Shown: positions 18,405-26,827, counted from the stretch's first letter. The stretch: 64,000 bases of DNA from Burkholderia cepacia GG4 (GCF_000292915.1 NC_018513.1:744001-808000), one strand, 5' to 3'. Numbers and translations are program-made. Notes: generated by a model not told the origin, from the letters alone.

Positions 18405-19121
18405 ATGGCGGCGATGACGGCACGGGGCCGGACCGAAGTAGTGATGCGCAAGATCGAGACGGCGCTGCTCGACGGCACATGGCCGGCCGGCGCGCGGCTG
18501 CCGGCCGAGCGCGTGCTCGCGCAGCAGTACGGCGTGGCCCGCAATACGGTGCGCGAGGCGACCCAGCGGCTCGTCGCGCGCGGGCTGCTGCAGAGCCGGC
18601 GCGGCGCGGGCGTCTACGTGACGGACCAGTTGCGCGCGGGCATCGCGTCGCCGTGGGGCCAGCTGGTCGCCGATCACCCGGCGCTGCGCGACGACATCCT
18701 CGAATTCCGCCGCGTGCTCGAAGGCGCGACCGCCTATTTCGCCGCGCTGCGCGCCGACGCGAACGACCGGCGCCGGATCCGCACGCTGCTGCGCGAGCTC
18801 GAAACCGCGCACGCGAACGACGACGCGGTCGTCGAAGCGTCGACCGACGCGAAGCTGCACGAGGCGATCGCGCTCGCGTCGCACAACACGATGTTCCTGC
18901 ACCTGCATACGAGCGTGATCGGGATGCTGCGCGAGCACATCTCGATCAACGTCGCGGGGATGACGACGCAGGACGAGCAGGCATCCGAGTTGCTCCTGCA
19001 GCAGCACCGGGTGGTCTGCGACGCGATCTGCGCGCACCGGCCCGAAGAGGCGCGCACCGCGATGCAAACCCATATCGATTACGTGCGCAGCCATTTCGAG
19101 CGAATCGGCGATGTGCCATGA
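18405..19121 (+). CDS. GntR/FadR-family lactate regulator (LldR/LutR-like)
   Basis: A 238-residue regulator with an N-terminal winged helix-turn-helix (LPAERVLAQQYGVARNTVREATQRL, broken as LPAERVLAQQYG and VARNTVREA, about residues 30-60) and a C-terminal FCD ligand domain with metal-type histidines (KLHEAIALASHN and HIDYVRSHFE). ATG 18405 has GGAG eight bases upstream. It is divergent from lutA-lutC-lutB-lldP, with the palindrome 18354-18370 between them, so it should control the lactate operon and itself. A partial copy of the same operator begins one base after its stop codon. Confidence 0.88.
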   Translation: MAAMTARGRTEVVMRKIETALLDGTWPAGARLPAERVLAQQYGVARNTVREATQRLVARGLLQSRRGAGVYVTDQLRAGIASPWGQLVADHPALRDDILEFRRVLEGATAYFAALRADANDRRRIRTLLRELETAHANDDAVVEASTDAKLHEAIALASHNTMFLHLHTSVIGMLREHISINVAGMTTQDEQASELLLQQHRVVCDAICAHRPEEARTAMQTHIDYVRSHFERIGDVP

Positions 19122-19217
19122 GATTGGTTGGACCGAGCGCGCCGCAAGCACGCGCGGCGGCCGGTCGCGATTGGCGCCGGGGGCGGTCCGGCGGCGCGAC
19201 GTGCGCCTGCCGTGCGA

Positions 19218-19247
19218 TTGACCGGTTCGTCGAGTGCCCACTAGAAT
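19218..19247 (+). promoter_or_regulatory. Sigma-70 promoter of the ClsC-like gene
   Basis: TTGACC (19218-19223), an 18-base spacer and TAGAAT (19242-19247) form a near-consensus promoter, about 74 bases before the GTG start of the phospholipase D-family lipoprotein. Confidence 0.72.
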
Positions 19248-19320
19248 CGGCCGGAACCGCCCGTCAGCCGCGCGCCGCGGCGATCGCGTGCTCATTGATC
19301 CGCCTGTCGAGGAAGCCTCC

Positions 19321-20946
19321 GTGCTCACGTCTTTGATCCGGCGCGCGCCGGCCGCGCTGTCGTGGCGAGCCGCCGGCCGTTCGGCCCGCGCGCTGGCCGT
19401 CTGCGCGCTGCTGTCGCTGGTCGCCGCGTGCGCGACGCATCCGCCTGCTACCACGCTCGATCGGTCCGTTTCTCATGCGTTGCCGGTCGATACCGCGACG
19501 CCGCTGCGCGACGCGCTGGCTGCGCCGGAAGCCACGCATCCGGGCCAGTCGGGCTTCCGGCTGCTGTCCGACGGCGCGACCGCGCTGCAGATGCGCATCG
19601 CGCTCGCGCGTGCGGCGACGAAAACGCTCGACATGCAGTACTACATCGCGACCGAGGACACGACCGGCAAGCTGCTGCTCGGCGCGGCGCTGTATGCGGC
19701 CGATCGCGGCGTGCGTGTGCGGATGCTGGTCGACGACCTGAACTTCCGCGACATCGATCGCGTCATGGCCGCGCTGAACACGCACCCGAACATCGAGATC
19801 CGCGTGTTCAATCCGTTCGGCGCGTCGCAGCACGGGATGGTCGAGCGCACGGCCAACTTCTTTACGCGGATCGACAGCTTCACGCGGCGGATGCACAACA
19901 AGGCGATGATCGCGGACAACCAGCTCGCGATCGTCGGCGGCCGCAATCTCGGCGACGAGTACTTCAGCGCGAGCCCGACGCTGCAGTTCCGCGATCTCGA
20001 CGTGCTTGCCGCGGGGCCCGTGACGAACGACATCTCGAAGAGCTTCGACGACTACTGGGCGAGCACGAGCAGCTATCCGCTGCGGGTGCTGAATCATCAG
20101 TCGTTCGATCCGAAGGATCTCGACGCGATGCGCGACGAGCTGCGCGACCACTGGCGCAAGAACGCCGATCCGTACAACGCGAAGCCGCTGAACGCGACGC
20201 CGCTCGCGCAGCAGATCGCGCACGACGAGCTCGGGCTCGTCTGGGCGCCGGCCGAATTCAAGGTCGACGCGCCGGACAAGGTCGCGCGGCCGACCGACGT
20301 GTACGTGAGCCCGCCGATGCAGCGCCTCGTCGAGCTGACGCGCGCCGCGCAGCAGGAATTTCTCGTGTTCTCGCCGTACTTCGTGCCGCACGATGCAGGC
20401 GTGAAGATCCTCGGCGACACGACGGCGCGCGGTGTGCGCGTCGCGATCCTCACCAATTCTCTCGCCGCGACCGACGCGGTCGCCGTACAGGCCGGCTACG
20501 CGCCGTACCGCGTGCCGCTGCTGCAGCACGGTGTCGAGTTGTACGAATTCAAGGCGCAGCCGGGCGGCTCGCGCGCGCGCCTGTTCGGCTCGCGCTCGCG
20601 GGCGAGCCTGCATGCGAAGGCGTACGTGATCGACCGCAGGATCCTCGTGATCGGCTCGATGAATCTCGATCCGCGCTCCGCGCACCTGAACACCGAGCTT
20701 GCGCTCGTGATCCACAGCCCGACGATCGCGCAGCAGGCGGCGGAGATCTTCGCGAACGTGACGCAGCCCGACGAGAGCTATCGCGTGAGCCTCGTGACGC
20801 CGGCAGGCGGCGGCACGCCCGAGCTGCTGTGGACCGGTGCCGACAACGGCGTGCCCGCCACCTTTCACGTCGATCCGCATGCCGGGCTGATGCGCAACCT
20901 GATGACCGGCATCTTCATGCTGCTGCCGGTCGGCGACCAGTTGTAA
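19321..20946 (+). CDS. Phospholipase D-family lipoprotein, ClsC-like cardiolipin synthase
   Basis: A 541-residue protein with a lipobox (LLSLVAACATHPP, Cys near residue 36) after a twin-arginine-like basic N terminus and hydrophobic stretch. It has two HKD motifs: HNKAMIADNQLAIVGGRNLGDEYF, here split as HNKAMIADN and GGRNLGDEYF, and LHAKAYVIDRRILVIGSMNLD, split as LHAKAYVIDR and GSMNLD. Two HKD motifs form one active site in cardiolipin synthases; ClsC joins phosphatidylglycerol and phosphatidylethanolamine. GTG 19321 is preceded by GAGGA at seven bases and by a good promoter. A second PLD-type synthase (ClsB-like) lies at 48588. A general phospholipase D activity cannot be excluded. Confidence 0.87.
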   Translation: MLTSLIRRAPAALSWRAAGRSARALAVCALLSLVAACATHPPATTLDRSVSHALPVDTATPLRDALAAPEATHPGQSGFRLLSDGATALQMRIALARAATKTLDMQYYIATEDTTGKLLLGAALYAADRGVRVRMLVDDLNFRDIDRVMAALNTHPNIEIRVFNPFGASQHGMVERTANFFTRIDSFTRRMHNKAMIADNQLAIVGGRNLGDEYFSASPTLQFRDLDVLAAGPVTNDISKSFDDYWASTSSYPLRVLNHQSFDPKDLDAMRDELRDHWRKNADPYNAKPLNATPLAQQIAHDELGLVWAPAEFKVDAPDKVARPTDVYVSPPMQRLVELTRAAQQEFLVFSPYFVPHDAGVKILGDTTARGVRVAILTNSLAATDAVAVQAGYAPYRVPLLQHGVELYEFKAQPGGSRARLFGSRSRASLHAKAYVIDRRILVIGSMNLDPRSAHLNTELALVIHSPTIAQQAAEIFANVTQPDESYRVSLVTPAGGGTPELLWTGADNGVPATFHVDPHAGLMRNLMTGIFMLLPVGDQL

Positions 20947-20998
20947 GGGCCGGAACGGCTCGGGCCAAACCCGCAATACCGGTGCGCGGGGAAAGGTG

Positions 20999-21022
20999 AT
21001 ATCGTTGTGTGCGCAACGATAT
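20999..21022. promoter_or_regulatory. 24-base perfect palindrome upstream of the class II aldolase-like gene
   Basis: ATATCGTTG (20999-21007) and CAACGATAT (21014-21022) are perfect 9-base arms around a 6-base spacer. It lies in a 240-base gap, 165 bases before the next gene. The symmetry and lack of a T tract suggest an operator rather than a terminator. No regulator gene is adjacent. Confidence 0.5.
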
Positions 21023-21186
21023 GGGTATCGTGAAGGCGCCGGCGGACGGCTCGCGCAATGCGGGCCGGCGCGGTGTCGAACGACGCGCCGCACGAGCCGT
21101 ATGCGCCGCGTGCGGCGCCAGGAGACGATGGACGATGCGCGCAGCCGCCCCCGTGCGGCCGCGCCCGCCCGCAACCGGAGTGCCTC

Positions 21187-21960
21187 ATGCAACGTGTACC
21201 GAACCAGCCGTTCACGCGTCCCGCCCGTTTCTCCGAAGCCGAATGGCAAGCGCGCGTGCAGCTCGCGGCTGCCTATCGGATCTTCGACCATCTCGGCTGG
21301 ACCGAACTGATCTACAACCATATCTCGCTGCGCGTGCCGGGCGAGGACGGCCATTTCCTGATCAACCCGTTCGGGCTCCATTACCGCGAGGTGTGCGCAT
21401 CGAACCTCGTGAAGATCGACATCGACGGCAACGTGATCGGCCATTCCGACTGGCCGATCAACCCGGCCGGCTTCACGTTCCACAGCGCGATCCATGCGGC
21501 GCTGCCCGACGCGCACTGCGTGATGCACGTGCATACGACGCCCACGATGGCCGTGTGCTGCTCGCGCGACGGGCTGTCGTTCTCGAACTTCTATTCGGCG
21601 CAGCTGTACGGGAAGATCGCGTATCACGATTTCGAGGGCATCACCGTGCATCTCGAGGAAGGGCGGCGCATCGTCGAGAGTGCCGGCGGGCGCCCCGTGC
21701 TGCTGCTGCGCAACCACGGGCCCGTGACGATCGGCGCGACGCTCGCGCAGACGTTCTCGCTGATGTGGCTGCTCAATCGCGCGTGCGAGGTGCAGGTCGC
21801 GACCCACGCGATCGGCGGCGCATTGCCGATCGCGCCGCCAGTGCTCGACGCATGCGTGCGCGATTCGCTGAATTTCGATCCGAAGCATGGCGCCGGGCAG
21901 GACGCGTTCGACGCGCTGCAGCGTATCGTCGATCGCATCGATCCCGCCTATCGCGCGTGA
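21187..21960 (+). CDS. Class II aldolase/adducin-domain protein
   Basis: A 257-residue class II aldolase/adducin-fold protein. Zinc ligands of the family are visible in CVMHVHTTPT (His-x-His) and LLLRNHGPVTIG (His), with the earlier YNHISLRVPG segment. Relatives include L-fuculose-phosphate aldolase, ribulose-phosphate epimerase and adducin-like proteins of unknown role; longer bacterial relatives such as this often lack a known substrate. ATG 21187 has GGAG six bases upstream. It stands alone behind a palindrome-bearing promoter region. Confidence 0.85.
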   Translation: MQRVPNQPFTRPARFSEAEWQARVQLAAAYRIFDHLGWTELIYNHISLRVPGEDGHFLINPFGLHYREVCASNLVKIDIDGNVIGHSDWPINPAGFTFHSAIHAALPDAHCVMHVHTTPTMAVCCSRDGLSFSNFYSAQLYGKIAYHDFEGITVHLEEGRRIVESAGGRPVLLLRNHGPVTIGATLAQTFSLMWLLNRACEVQVATHAIGGALPIAPPVLDACVRDSLNFDPKHGAGQDAFDALQRIVDRIDPAYRA

Positions 21961-22302
21961 AGGCGCGGTGTCGGCGCGAGGTCCGATTCGGTCGCCGCGG
22001 CGAAAATTGATTCGCGATGCTTGAGAGCCCGCGCAGCGGAATGCGCATGACGATGCCGGCATGCCATGCGGTATGGGCAAAAAAAACGCGGCCGGGTGGC
22101 CGCGTGAATACTCGCAGACTCCTTCGGACGAAGGAAACAAGCAACTGTGAGACGAAGTGTAGCGAAAGGCCGCGCGCGGATTCAGGGCCCGCGCTGCAAA
22201 GGTCTCTTCCTCGTTACGACAGGCTGCCGGATCGGTGGCGATCGACTACCATCACGTAACGTCCCCGGCCGGGTGGCGTATCACGTCGTACAAGGAGGAT
22301 TC
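21961..22302. other. 342-base intergenic region
   Basis: No protein gene is supported. The left half carries a minus-strand intrinsic terminator (22104-22079) and an upstream hairpin, described as a small-RNA candidate. The right half is the leader of the CHRD gene and ends in a strong AAGGAGG ribosome site. Confidence 0.5.
22079..22149 (-). ncRNA. Candidate minus-strand small RNA with intrinsic terminator
   Basis: Read on the minus strand, CGCGGCC-ACCC-GGCCGCG (22104-22087) is followed by eight T residues (22086-22079): a textbook Rho-independent terminator. Both flanking genes point the other way, and the nearest upstream minus-strand gene ends at 23801. Just 5' of the terminator is a second hairpin, UCCUUC-GUCC-GAAGGA (22135-22120). 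A promoter-like pair, CTGAAT (22185-22180), 18 bases, TACACT (22161-22156), predicts a start near 22149 and an RNA of about 70 bases. The hairpin contains CCUUC/GAAGG sequences able to pair with Shine-Dalgarno regions, as in Hfq-dependent small RNAs. The terminator is clear; the RNA and its promoter are inferred. Confidence 0.45.
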
Positions 22303-22737
22303 ATGCCGAAGCTGCGTTTGCTCCAGGTCGTATTGCTCGCGGGTGTGCTGGCCGCCGGCAGCGCCGCCGCCGAAACGGTGCGCCTGTCCGCCAGCCTGCA
22401 GCCGTCGAGCGAGGTGCCGCCCACCGCGACCAAGGGCTCCGGCGCCGTCGAGGCCACCTACGACACGGCCACCCACATGCTGCAGTGGACGGCGACTTAC
22501 GAACACCTCACGGGGCCGGCGACCGCCGCGCACTTCCACGGGCCCGCACCGGTCGGCCAGAACGCCGGCGTGCAGGTGCCGATTCCGAAGGACGGGCTCG
22601 CGAGCCCGATCAAGGGTTCGAAGGAACTCACCGACGCGCAGGTGACCGACCTGATGGGCGGCAAGTGGTACTTCAACGTCCATACGAAGGAGCATCCGGC
22701 CGGCGAGATCCGCGGCCAGGTGATGCCGGCGAACTGA
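22303..22737 (+). CDS. CHRD-domain exported protein
   Basis: A 144-residue secreted protein: a signal peptide of about 23 residues (VVLLAGVLAAGSAAA-ET), then one CHRD domain with the hallmark segments LQPSSEVPPTATKGSGAVEATYD, split as LQPSSEVPP and GSGAVEATYD, AAHFHGPAPVGQNAGVQVP, and WYFNVHTKEHPAGEIRGQV. CHRD domains were first seen in chordin; the bacterial versions have no defined biochemical role. Start ATG 22303 has AAGGAGG at ideal spacing. A short 14-base tandem repeat begins inside its last codons, and a GC hairpin follows. Confidence 0.88.
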   Translation: MPKLRLLQVVLLAGVLAAGSAAAETVRLSASLQPSSEVPPTATKGSGAVEATYDTATHMLQWTATYEHLTGPATAAHFHGPAPVGQNAGVQVPIPKDGLASPIKGSKELTDAQVTDLMGGKWYFNVHTKEHPAGEIRGQVMPAN

Positions 22738-22773
22738 GACCGGCGAACTGAGGCCGGCGAACCGAGGCCGGCG
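22726..22773. repeat. 14-base tandem repeat spanning the CHRD stop codon
   Basis: CCGGCGAACTGAG recurs at 22726, 22740 and (with one change) 22754, with a partial fourth copy at 22768. The first copy encodes the final residues and stop. Slippage or duplication of the gene end is the simple explanation. Confidence 0.7.
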
Positions 22774-22787
22774 CAGCGCGCGCCGGC
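22767..22787 (+). terminator. GC-rich hairpin after the CHRD gene
   Basis: GCCGGCGC (22767-22774), loop AGCGC, GCGCCGGC (22780-22787), then GTTTGAT. A strong stem but a weak T run, so it may be a poor intrinsic terminator. Confidence 0.45.
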
Positions 22788-22868
22788 GTTTGATATAGAG
22801 CCTCCTGTCGAGCGTCGCGGCAACGATCGCACGTACTATCGTCACACTGCGATCACGGAGTGCGTTCG

Positions 22869-23831
22869 ATGAGTTGGCAAAGCAAGTTCGCGTGCTGGCT
22901 GCTGCGCTGGCAGTTTCGTCCCGAGACCACGCGCCCGGTGCTCGATCCGGCCCGTGCGCGGCGCTTTACCGACCTGAGGATGGTCGTGCCGCGTCGCGCG
23001 CCATCGGGCTACCGGCTGCGGGAATGCTACGGTCCCGGCGACGCGCCGCTGCGCGGCGAATGGCTTGAACGCACCGACGCGGTCGCCGCACGCGGGCCCG
23101 GCCGCACGCTGCTGTACTTCCACGGCGGCGGCTATTACTTCTGTTCGACGAAAACGCATCGGCCGCTCGTGTTCGGCCTCACGAAGCGCGCGGGCGTGCG
23201 CTCGTTCTCGCTCGACTACCGGCTCGCACCCGAGAACCGCTTCCCGGCGGCGCTCGACGACGCGCTGGCCGCGTACCGGCAATTGCTCGCGCTAGGCACG
23301 CCGCCGGAGTCGATCGTGATCGGCGGCGATTCGGCGGGCGGCGGCCTCGCGCTCGCGACGCTCGTCGCGCTGCGCGATCGCGGCGAACCGCTGCCGGCCG
23401 GTGCAATCCTGTTCTCGCCATGGACCGACCTGGCCGGCACCGGCGGCACGATGCGCAGCAACGACGGCGCCGACCCGATGTTCGCGGGCGCGGCGCTGCC
23501 GAAGGCCGCGAAGCTGTATCTGGGCGACGCGTCGGCGACGCATCCGTACGCGTCACCGCTCTATGCCGATTTCACCGGGCTGCCGCCGCTCTTCATCCAG
23601 GTCGGCAGCACCGAGGTGCTGCTCGACGATTCGCGCCGCGTCGCCGACAACGCGAAGGCGGCCGGCGTGCCGGTGGAGATCGAGGTGTGGCCCGACATGC
23701 CGCACGTGTGGCAGCTGTACACGCCGATGGTGCCGGAGTCGCGCGACGCGCTCGATCGTGCGGCCGCGTTCCTGCGCCGCGTCGCGGTCGAGCGCGCGGT
23801 TCAGCGCGCGGGCGAGCTGTCGATCGCCTGA
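22869..23831 (+). CDS. Alpha/beta hydrolase, HSL family (esterase/lipase)
   Basis: A 320-residue hydrolase of the hormone-sensitive-lipase type. The oxyanion-hole motif HGGGYYF, the nucleophile elbow GDSAGGG, and later Asp (VGSTEVLLDDSR) and His (DMPHVWQLY) complete a Ser-Asp-His triad. Family members cleave short-chain esters or lipids. ATG 22869 lies eight bases after GGAG; the GTG at 22860 overlaps that site. Its 3' end overlaps the converging EcsC gene by 31 bases. Confidence 0.88.
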   Translation: MSWQSKFACWLLRWQFRPETTRPVLDPARARRFTDLRMVVPRRAPSGYRLRECYGPGDAPLRGEWLERTDAVAARGPGRTLLYFHGGGYYFCSTKTHRPLVFGLTKRAGVRSFSLDYRLAPENRFPAALDDALAAYRQLLALGTPPESIVIGGDSAGGGLALATLVALRDRGEPLPAGAILFSPWTDLAGTGGTMRSNDGADPMFAGAALPKAAKLYLGDASATHPYASPLYADFTGLPPLFIQVGSTEVLLDDSRRVADNAKAAGVPVEIEVWPDMPHVWQLYTPMVPESRDALDRAAAFLRRVAVERAVQRAGELSIA

Positions 23832-24643
23832 TACGCGGCCTGCACGGCGACCGAGCCGTACTTGCGCTCGAGCCGGCGCACGGTGAAGTGGCCGTGCGCC
23901 ATCTGCTGGAAGTGGTCGATGAACAGCGTGTTGACGGTCGCGCCGAGCACCGCGCCGATCGCCGGGATCGACTTCGCGGCCATCTGCTCGGTGACCTGCA
24001 CCGAGAAGCGTGACGCCACCGTCTGCACGAGCTTGAACACCGCCGCCGAGCTGTGCGCGGCGATCCCTTTCGTCGTGATGTCCGACGACGCCTTCGAAAT
24101 CGCCTGTGCGAGCGCGCCGCGCAGCACGAAATAGCCGAGATCGGCGTCCTCTTCCCGCTTGTCCGGGTTGCCGCCCATGCCGAGCACGGCGAGGCACTGC
24201 AACTGCGTATCCACCGAACCCAGGTCCTCGCCCTCGCTGCGCGCGATGTCGCACACCGAGCGGAAGATCAGCGTCGTCGTCACCGGCAGCTCGACCGGCA
24301 GCGCGAGGAAACCGAACGCGCCGCCCGCCGCGCCGGTCGTCGCGACCGCGAGCTTGTGCAGCAGGTTGCTCGGCTTGTCCGGCTCGGCGTCGGGCGTTTG
24401 CGGCTTGCCGAGCGTGCGCAGCGCGATGTTCAGGCACTTGCGCAGCGCAAGCTGCGTCGCGTCGTTGATCTTGCCGGTCGCGAAGTCGGGCAGCCGCGCG
24501 ATCATCTTCTCGACCGGCGCGCCCAGCACGCCCGTCAGCTTCATCGTCAGCGACGGGCTTTCCAGCACCTGCTTCGCGCGCCGCAGCGCGTCCTGGTCTT
24601 CCGGCGACAGCGTCGCGGAAGGCGTGATTGAAATCGGTTCCAT
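23801..24643 (-). CDS. EcsC-family protein
   Basis: A 280-residue protein of the EcsC family, recognised by the segment AVATTGAAGGAFGFLALPVELPVTTTLIFRSVCDIARSEGED (seen in parts) with a hydrophobic Gly-rich stretch near the centre, and a second hydrophobic stretch (SIPAIGAVLGATVNTLFIDHF). EcsC lies with ABC transporter genes in Bacillus, but its function is unknown. Start ATG 24643 has GGGAG upstream. Divergent from the efflux pump gene with 107 bases between. Confidence 0.8.
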   Translation of the reverse strand: MEPISITPSATLSPEDQDALRRAKQVLESPSLTMKLTGVLGAPVEKMIARLPDFATGKINDATQLALRKCLNIALRTLGKPQTPDAEPDKPSNLLHKLAVATTGAAGGAFGFLALPVELPVTTTLIFRSVCDIARSEGEDLGSVDTQLQCLAVLGMGGNPDKREEDADLGYFVLRGALAQAISKASSDITTKGIAAHSSAAVFKLVQTVASRFSVQVTEQMAAKSIPAIGAVLGATVNTLFIDHFQQMAHGHFTVRRLERKYGSVAVQAAYQAIDSSPAR

Positions 24644-24700
24644 TGTTCTCCCAGGCGGCCACAGGCCCCAAATCCGTCACCAGCCTAGATTACTCCGGCG

Positions 24701-24745
24701 TGCTAGAATTTTGAGATTGTTTGACTCGTCAAAAGTTGCATCAAC
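24701..24745 (+). promoter_or_regulatory. Promoter and MarR-type operator of the efflux pump-marR operon
   Basis: An extended -10, TGCTAGAAT (24701-24709), predicts a start near 24716. Immediately downstream are two inverted repeats: TTTGAC-TC-GTCAAA (24720-24733) and GTTG-CAT-CAAC (24735-24745). They lie between the predicted start and ATG 24751, the place where an autoregulating MarR repressor would block transcription. Confidence 0.6.
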
Positions 24746-24750
24746 AAAAA

Positions 24751-26346
24751 ATGGCCGTCCATACTGCCGCCCACCATTCGAGCGGGCAAGTCCTGCCGTT
24801 CCGCGAATCGCTGCTGGCGATGATCGGGATCTCGTTCGTCACCATGCTCGTCGCGCTCGACCAGACGGTCGTCGGCACCGCGTTGCCGACCATCGTCGCC
24901 GAGCTCAGGGGGTTCGACCTGTATGCGTGGGTCGCGACCTCGTACCTGCTCAGTTCCGTGATTACGGTACCGATCTTCGGTCGCCTCGGCGACTACTACG
25001 GCCGCAAGCCGTTCGTGATCGCGTCGATCGTCGTGTTCACCGGCGCGTCGGTGCTGTGCGGGATGGCCAACGACATGCTGTTCCTGGTGCTCGCGCGCGG
25101 CCTGCAGGGGATCGGCGGCGGGATGCTGGTCGGCACCGCGTTCGCGTGCATTCCCGACCTGTTCCCTGATTCCGTCGTGCGGCTGCGCTGGCAGGTGCTG
25201 ATGAGCTCCGCGTTCGGCATCGCGAACGCGGTCGGGCCGTCGCTCGGCGGCATCCTGACCCAGTCGTTCGGCTGGCGCTCGGTGTTCTACGTGAACCTGC
25301 CGGTCGGCCTGCTGTCGCTGTTCTTCGTGTGGCGCTACCTGCCGCACCTGCGTCACGTCGAGCACGACCGCAAGATGCGGCTCGACTGGCCCGGCGCGCT
25401 CCTGATCGCGCTGTCGCTCGGCGCGCTGCAGCTGTTCGTCGAATGGCTGCCGAAGTACGGCGTGGCGAGCTGGGCGTCGCTGCTGCTGGTCGTCGCGGTC
25501 GGCGCCGGTGTCGCCTTGTGGCACTGGGAGAAGCGCTGCGCGCAGCCGATCCTGCCGTTCGACATGTTCGGCAATCGCGCGCTGTCGGCGCTGTTCGTGC
25601 TCGCGATCCTCGCCGGTTTCTCGATGTTCTCGCTGCTGTTCTACGCACCGCTGCTGTTCCAGGGCGGCTTCGGGATGTCGCCGAAGGCGGCGGGGCTCGT
25701 GATCACGCCGCTCGTCGTGTTCATCACGATCGGCAGCATCATGAACGGCCGCGTCGTGACGCGCATCCGCAACCCGAACGCGATGCTGCACGTCGGTTTC
25801 GTGCTGTTCGCGATCGCGTGCGCGGGCATCGTCGTGGCGACGCACACGACGCCGACCTGGGCGCTGATGGCGCTGATGGTCGCGGGCGGCATCGGCCTCG
25901 GTTTCGTGCTGCCGAACCTCACCGTGTTCGCGCAGCAGACGGCCGGCCGCGAGCATCTCGGTATCGCGACCGCGCTGCTGCAATCGCTGCGGATGGTCGG
26001 CGGGATGATCGGCACTGCGCTGACGGGCACGCTCGTCAACCAGATGTATTCGAGCGGCGTGCGCGATGCGCTGTCGGGCGACCACGCGCTGCAGTGGCAT
26101 GCGCAGCTCGCCGATCCGCAGATCCTGATCGACCGGGCCGCGCAAAGCGGTCTCGTCGCGGAGCTGACCCGTGCCGGGCATAATGGCGCGCTGTTGCTGG
26201 AAGCGGCCCGCGAATCGCTGGTCGGCGCGATCCACCTGGGTGTCGCGATGGCAGCCGTCGTCGCCGTCGTGTCGGTGTGGCAGTGCCGTCGCGTGCCGCC
26301 GATCGCGCTGCGACACAAGATCGAGCCGCATGTCGCGGCCGATTGA
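24751..26346 (+). CDS. DHA2-type MFS drug efflux pump (EmrB-like, 14 TM)
   Basis: A 531-residue inner-membrane antiporter of the drug:H+ antiporter-2 family. Motif D1-like LDQTVVGTALPTIVAEL follows helix 1, motif A-like GRLGDYYGRKP lies between helices 2 and 3, and motif C-like GIANAVGPSLGGILTQ is in helix 5. About 14 hydrophobic segments are spread to the C terminus. It would export toxic compounds using the proton gradient; the substrate is unknown. ATG 24751 was chosen, since the upstream TTG 24721 would put the operator inside the coding region. A MarR-family gene follows after 34 bases. No membrane fusion partner is adjacent. Confidence 0.9.
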   Translation: MAVHTAAHHSSGQVLPFRESLLAMIGISFVTMLVALDQTVVGTALPTIVAELRGFDLYAWVATSYLLSSVITVPIFGRLGDYYGRKPFVIASIVVFTGASVLCGMANDMLFLVLARGLQGIGGGMLVGTAFACIPDLFPDSVVRLRWQVLMSSAFGIANAVGPSLGGILTQSFGWRSVFYVNLPVGLLSLFFVWRYLPHLRHVEHDRKMRLDWPGALLIALSLGALQLFVEWLPKYGVASWASLLLVVAVGAGVALWHWEKRCAQPILPFDMFGNRALSALFVLAILAGFSMFSLLFYAPLLFQGGFGMSPKAAGLVITPLVVFITIGSIMNGRVVTRIRNPNAMLHVGFVLFAIACAGIVVATHTTPTWALMALMVAGGIGLGFVLPNLTVFAQQTAGREHLGIATALLQSLRMVGGMIGTALTGTLVNQMYSSGVRDALSGDHALQWHAQLADPQILIDRAAQSGLVAELTRAGHNGALLLEAARESLVGAIHLGVAMAAVVAVVSVWQCRRVPPIALRHKIEPHVAAD

Positions 26347-26364
26347 ACGATTGACCGATTGAAC
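26341..26364. repeat. 8-base tandem repeat at the pump/marR junction
   Basis: GATTGAAC, GATTGACC, GATTGAAC in a row, beginning in the last codon and stop of the pump gene. Three copies only; likely replication slippage. Confidence 0.6.
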
Positions 26365-26380
26365 GAGTAGAAATCAGCGC

Positions 26381-26827
26381 ATGGAAGAACAGGACCGCGT
26401 CGCGATCTTGCAGCAATTCGGACGCACGTATCGCGCGTTCATGACCGCGTTCGAAACGCATGTCGGGCAGCCGATGCCGCGCTGGCGCATCATGGTCGCG
26501 CTGCACACGATGGGCGGGCATTCGTCGCAGAAGAAGCTCGTCGAAGTGCTGCGCATCGATCCGGGCGCGCTCACGCGCCAGTTGAAGTCGCTCGACGCGC
26601 TCGGCTGGATCGAGCGCGCCTCCGACGCACGCGACAATCGCGTGACCAACGTGACGCTGACCGCCGAGGGGCGTGCCGCGTTCGACGCGTGCCTGCCGCG
26701 CCGCAAGGTGTTCCTCGACCGGACGATGGCGCAATTGCCGGACGATGTGCTGACCGCGCTGTCGGGCGCGCTGGCGATGCTGGAGTCGCGGATCGCGGAC
26801 GTCGGGTCGACGCCGGCGTCGCACTGA
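26381..26827 (+). CDS. MarR-family transcriptional regulator
   Basis: A 148-residue winged-helix protein. The recognition region is SSQKKLVEVLRIDPGALTRQLKSLDALGWIERASDARDNRVTNVTLT, in which RIDPGALTRQLKSL is the recognition helix and DARDNRV the wing; helices at both ends form the dimer interface. Downstream of a DHA2 pump on the same strand, it most likely represses the pump and itself through the palindromes at 24720-24745, with release by the pump's substrates. Confidence 0.88.
   Translation: MEEQDRVAILQQFGRTYRAFMTAFETHVGQPMPRWRIMVALHTMGGHSSQKKLVEVLRIDPGALTRQLKSLDALGWIERASDARDNRVTNVTLTAEGRAAFDACLPRRKVFLDRTMAQLPDDVLTALSGALAMLESRIADVGSTPASH

Noticed and set aside
24721..24750. TTG start ten codons upstream for the efflux pump
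   Set aside because: It has no ribosome site and would bury the palindromic operator in coding sequence; ATG 24751 fits the family better.
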